Source: JBLHKW01 sp047618565 (lineage in GTDB: Bacteria > Planctomycetota > UBA1135 > GCA-002686595). Taken from it: 15,122 bases of DNA. The notes beneath the pieces are model-generated. The model was not told where the DNA came from. It saw nothing but the letters and a program-made list of their open reading frames with translations, and made no database searches. The translations under genes and the position numbers were made by a program. How positions within the stretch are numbered: the first letter of the stretch is position 1; each line of letters starts with the position of its first letter. Of the stretch, positions 13,294-15,122 are shown one piece after another. Where the stretch lies: the NCBI GenBank assembly GCA_047618565.1, contig JBLHKW010000131.1, forward strand, positions 1 to 15,122, written 5' to 3'.

Positions 13294-14802
13294 CTACGTC
13301 CCGCAGAACGTCTGATAAGGCTCCGCATCCAGAGCCGCCGGCACCGAGTACGCCTCGCGCCCAGGTTGTTCATCGAACGGACGGCGGATGACCTCGAGCA
13401 ACTCCTGGAACGGACCGAGGTCCGAGCGCTCCACCGCCGCCTCGAGCGCCTCCTCGACCTTGTGGTTGCGGGGAATGAAGGCCGGGTTGGCGCGCTGCAT
13501 CGTTTTGGCACGAGCCGTAGCCTGAACGCTCTCGAGCTCGAGGCGCTCTTCCCAGCGCTCCAGCCATGCGTCGATGTTCTCTGCGCAGGCGAACAGCGAT
13601 CGCAGGGGCTTGCGGTCCCCCAGCACAGCCTGCGCGAGGCTCCGGAATGCGAGCGTGAAATCGACCTGACCGTCGTGCAGGGCACTCAGGAAGTCTCCGA
13701 CGATCTGCTCGTCTCCGTCCCGTTCGGTCCCGAGCCCCAGCTTGGCGCGCATTCCATTCAGCCAGTGGGCCTCGTAGCGCGGCACGAAGGACTCCACCGC
13801 CGCGGTCGCGAGGACGACAGCCCGATCTGCATCGGCGTCGAGAATCGGCAGGAGCGCCTCCGCGAAGCGCGACAGGTTCCAGAACGCCATTTGCGGCTGT
13901 CGCCCGTACGCGTAGCGCCCGTTGCGATCGATCGAGCTGAACACCGTATCCGGTGCATAGCGGTCCAGGAACGCGCAGGGCCCGTAGTCGATCGTCTCCC
14001 CGCTGATCGTCACGTTGTCCGTGTTCATGACACCGTGGATGAACCCGACCTGCATCCAGCGCGCGATCAAGTACGCCTGCCGCTCACACACCGCCTCGAG
14101 CAAGCCCAGGTACTTCCCCTCTTGCCCGAGGAGTTCGGGGAGCTCGGGGTCGTGACGTGCCAGCACATAGTCCGCCAGCTGCCTCACCCGCTCCTGGTCG
14201 CCCTGCGAGGCGAAGTACTGGAAGGTCCCGACGCGCACGTGACTCGCTGCCACGCGCGTCAACACCGCCCCGGGGATCGGCTCTTCGCGGTACACCGTCT
14301 CTCCCGTCGTGACCGCGGCCAGCGCGCGCGTCGTGGGCACACCCAGGGCATGCATGCCCTCGCTGATCAGGTACTCGCGCAGCACCGGACCCAGCCCCGC
14401 CAATCCGTCGCCGCCGCGCGAGAATGTCGTCGGCCCCGAGCCCTTGAGCTGGATATCCCGCCGCGCACCCGCCCGGTCGATCACCTCGCCGAGGAGCAAG
14501 GCGCGCCCATCTCCGAGCCGCCTTGAGAACCCTCCGAACTGGTGCCCCGCATAGACCTGCGCCAGCGGCTCGGCCCCCGCGGGCAACTCGGCCCCCGCGA
14601 ACAACCGCGCGCCGCGCTCCGAGTCGAGCCACTCCGCCTCGAGCCCGAGCTCCTCGGCAAGCGCCCCATTGAACGCAACCATGCGCGGCGCAGACGCGTG
14701 CGCCGGCCGCGCCTGGACCCAGAACCCCTCCATCTCACGGGCAAACGTGTTGTCGAAAACAAAGGGAGAGGAATCGTCCGTCTCGAGGGTCGTGTCAGTC
14801 AT
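13294..14802 (-). CDS. selO: SelO (YdiU) protein adenylyltransferase
   Basis: The 502-residue protein matches the SelO/YdiU pseudokinase family in length and motifs. These include LAQVYAGHQFGGFSRRLGDGR (80-100), DIQLKGSGPTTFSRGGDG with Lys120, LREYLISEGMHALGVPTTRAL, FIHGVMNTDNVTISG with Asp262/Asn263, and DYGPCAFLD (272-280) in place of DFG. SelO binds ATP in a flipped orientation and transfers AMP to Ser, Thr or Tyr of target proteins, with roles in redox stress. The C-terminus is FCGT: a Cys (500) at the antepenultimate position, where animal SelO has selenocysteine and E. coli YdiU has Cys. The stop is TAG, not TGA, so no selenocysteine ambiguity exists here. The start MTDTTLETDD has only a weak ribosome-binding site. 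It appears to be a single gene, read in the same direction as the kinase but 246 bp away. Confidence 0.96.
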   Translation of the reverse strand: MTDTTLETDDSSPFVFDNTFAREMEGFWVQARPAHASAPRMVAFNGALAEELGLEAEWLDSERGARLFAGAELPAGAEPLAQVYAGHQFGGFSRRLGDGRALLLGEVIDRAGARRDIQLKGSGPTTFSRGGDGLAGLGPVLREYLISEGMHALGVPTTRALAAVTTGETVYREEPIPGAVLTRVAASHVRVGTFQYFASQGDQERVRQLADYVLARHDPELPELLGQEGKYLGLLEAVCERQAYLIARWMQVGFIHGVMNTDNVTISGETIDYGPCAFLDRYAPDTVFSSIDRNGRYAYGRQPQMAFWNLSRFAEALLPILDADADRAVVLATAAVESFVPRYEAHWLNGMRAKLGLGTERDGDEQIVGDFLSALHDGQVDFTLAFRSLAQAVLGDRKPLRSLFACAENIDAWLERWEERLELESVQATARAKTMQRANPAFIPRNHKVEEALEAAVERSDLGPFQELLEVIRRPFDEQPGREAYSVPAALDAEPYQTFCGT

Positions 14803-15119
14803 CCGTCGCCGTGTCAGGTGCCAGTGGGGCCTGGAACTCTACACGGCATTACCGAACCAGGTTCACCGCCGCACACCAAAGCGTCGTCAGGAGTCGGTCC
14901 ACCCCTCGAAGCCCCGCCCAAATCGGCCGGAAGACAGCGAACAGGCACGTCATTCCCTCCCACCTCCGTGTGGGGGGGTGGGGATCAGGTCGCGAAGGAT
15001 GGTTGCAGGTGTGCGGCGGTAGACCTGATGCTGTAAACGGGCCTCCTTTGTAGGCGGAGCGATGCTCCTCGGGCTCAATGTCCCATTGGCCGAAACCAAG
15101 AACCCACAAAGGAGACCCG
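14803..15119 (+). other. Non-coding, structured leader region
   Basis: This 317-bp region separates selO (start 14802, minus strand) from an ATG at 15120 on the plus strand. Open frames across it give low-complexity Pro/Arg/His-rich peptides without motifs, and I call none. It is rich in inverted repeats: 14815-14822 with 14826-14833 (imperfect, 3-nt loop); 14955-14963 with 14970-14978 (9 bp, one T-G pair, loop ctccgt); atcaggtc 14984-14991 with gacctgat 15022-15029 (8 bp, perfect, 30-nt loop); and a long branched structure 15039-15118 listed separately. Such dense structure suggests a long regulatory 5' leader or the non-coding end of a mobile element. No terminal repeat can be tested because the downstream gene is outside. 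Confidence 0.5.
15039..15118 (+). promoter_or_regulatory. Candidate Shine-Dalgarno-sequestering branched RNA
   Basis: The left arm gggcctcctttgt (15039-15051) pairs with acaaaggagaccc (15106-15118) at 12 of 13 positions. The right arm contains the whole Shine-Dalgarno aaaggag (15108-15114), five bases before the ATG. The 54 bases inside fold into two small hairpins: ggagc/gctcc (15056-15060 with 15064-15068) and caatg/cattg (15076-15080 with 15084-15088), the latter extended by ggc/gcc across one bulged t. The result is a three-way junction closed by the sequestering helix, the layout of a translational riboswitch or attenuator. I do not recognise a known riboswitch core, and the loops are only three nucleotides. 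The pairing is read directly from sequence; a regulatory role is inferred. Confidence 0.5.
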
Positions 15120-15122
15120 ATG
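15120..15122 (+). CDS. Start codon of a downstream gene (only ATG inside window)
   Basis: The window ends in ATG preceded by the strongest Shine-Dalgarno in the window, aaaggag at 15108-15114 with a five-base spacer. A plus-strand gene very probably begins here. Its product cannot be stated because no further codon is present. The long structured leader before it (14803-15119) suggests post-transcriptional control or a mobile-element gene. Confidence 0.6.

Noticed and set aside
14849..15109. 86-residue minus-strand open frame in the leader region
   Set aside because: It starts at a TTG within the Shine-Dalgarno arm of the opposite strand, has no ribosome-binding site of its own that I can see, and has a Pro/His/Arg-rich composition without motifs.

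Overview
The window is high-GC bacterial DNA that most resembles a planctomycete. The best clue is the secreted protein at 2798-4012. Its C-terminal ~130-residue domain (SxxCxS...NSTGA near the start, a single Cys in GLRC, then a final FQAWFRD...FNLSDA block) is a type I associate with exported proteins of deep marine planctomycete lineages. A secreted caspase/FGE fusion and a Hanks kinase with a propeller sensor fit the same group. This assignment comes from recalled family patterns, not from a search.

Layout. Positions 1-122 may hold the 3' end of a + strand membrane protein, facing a hairpin (130-158). A tight minus-strand operon follows (transcribed 2520 to 159): a 2x[4Fe-4S] ferredoxin, a tandem-domain SagB/ThcOx-type flavin dehydrogenase, and IscX. 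A divergent spacer leads to a secreted propeller-like protein (+, 2798-4012). Next come RNase R (-, 4107-6428), a secreted seven-blade Reg_prop protein (+, 6710-7873), a secreted caspase-like protease fused to an FGE-sulfatase/C-type-lectin-fold domain (+, 7995-10310), a transmembrane Ser/Thr kinase with a C-terminal propeller (-, 10402-13047) and the protein AMPylase SelO (-, 13294-14802). The window ends in a structured non-coding leader (14803-15119), a strong Shine-Dalgarno and an ATG whose gene lies outside.

The most striking non-gene structure is a family of ~81-bp near-perfect palindromes, each with 33-nt arms and a 14-15-nt loop. Four copies fall in four successive intergenic gaps (4017-4097, 6470-6549, 7883-7965, 10316-10396). 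They bracket RNase R, the Reg_prop gene and the caspase gene one by one. Three copies start 4-9 bp after a stop codon, but one lies between two divergent starts, so they are not simply terminators. One copy is inverted and carries a paired base change that keeps the stem intact.

Two other places stand out. The caspase/FGE gene has an intact His/Cys dyad, a calcium-loop-like segment and an FGE domain without the catalytic cysteines of true FGE. Its C-terminus resembles the variable regions of diversity-generating retroelement (DGR) targets, and strand composition changes sharply over its last ~170 bases. The leader at 15039-15118 folds on paper into a branched structure whose closing helix covers the Shine-Dalgarno of the gene beginning at 15120.
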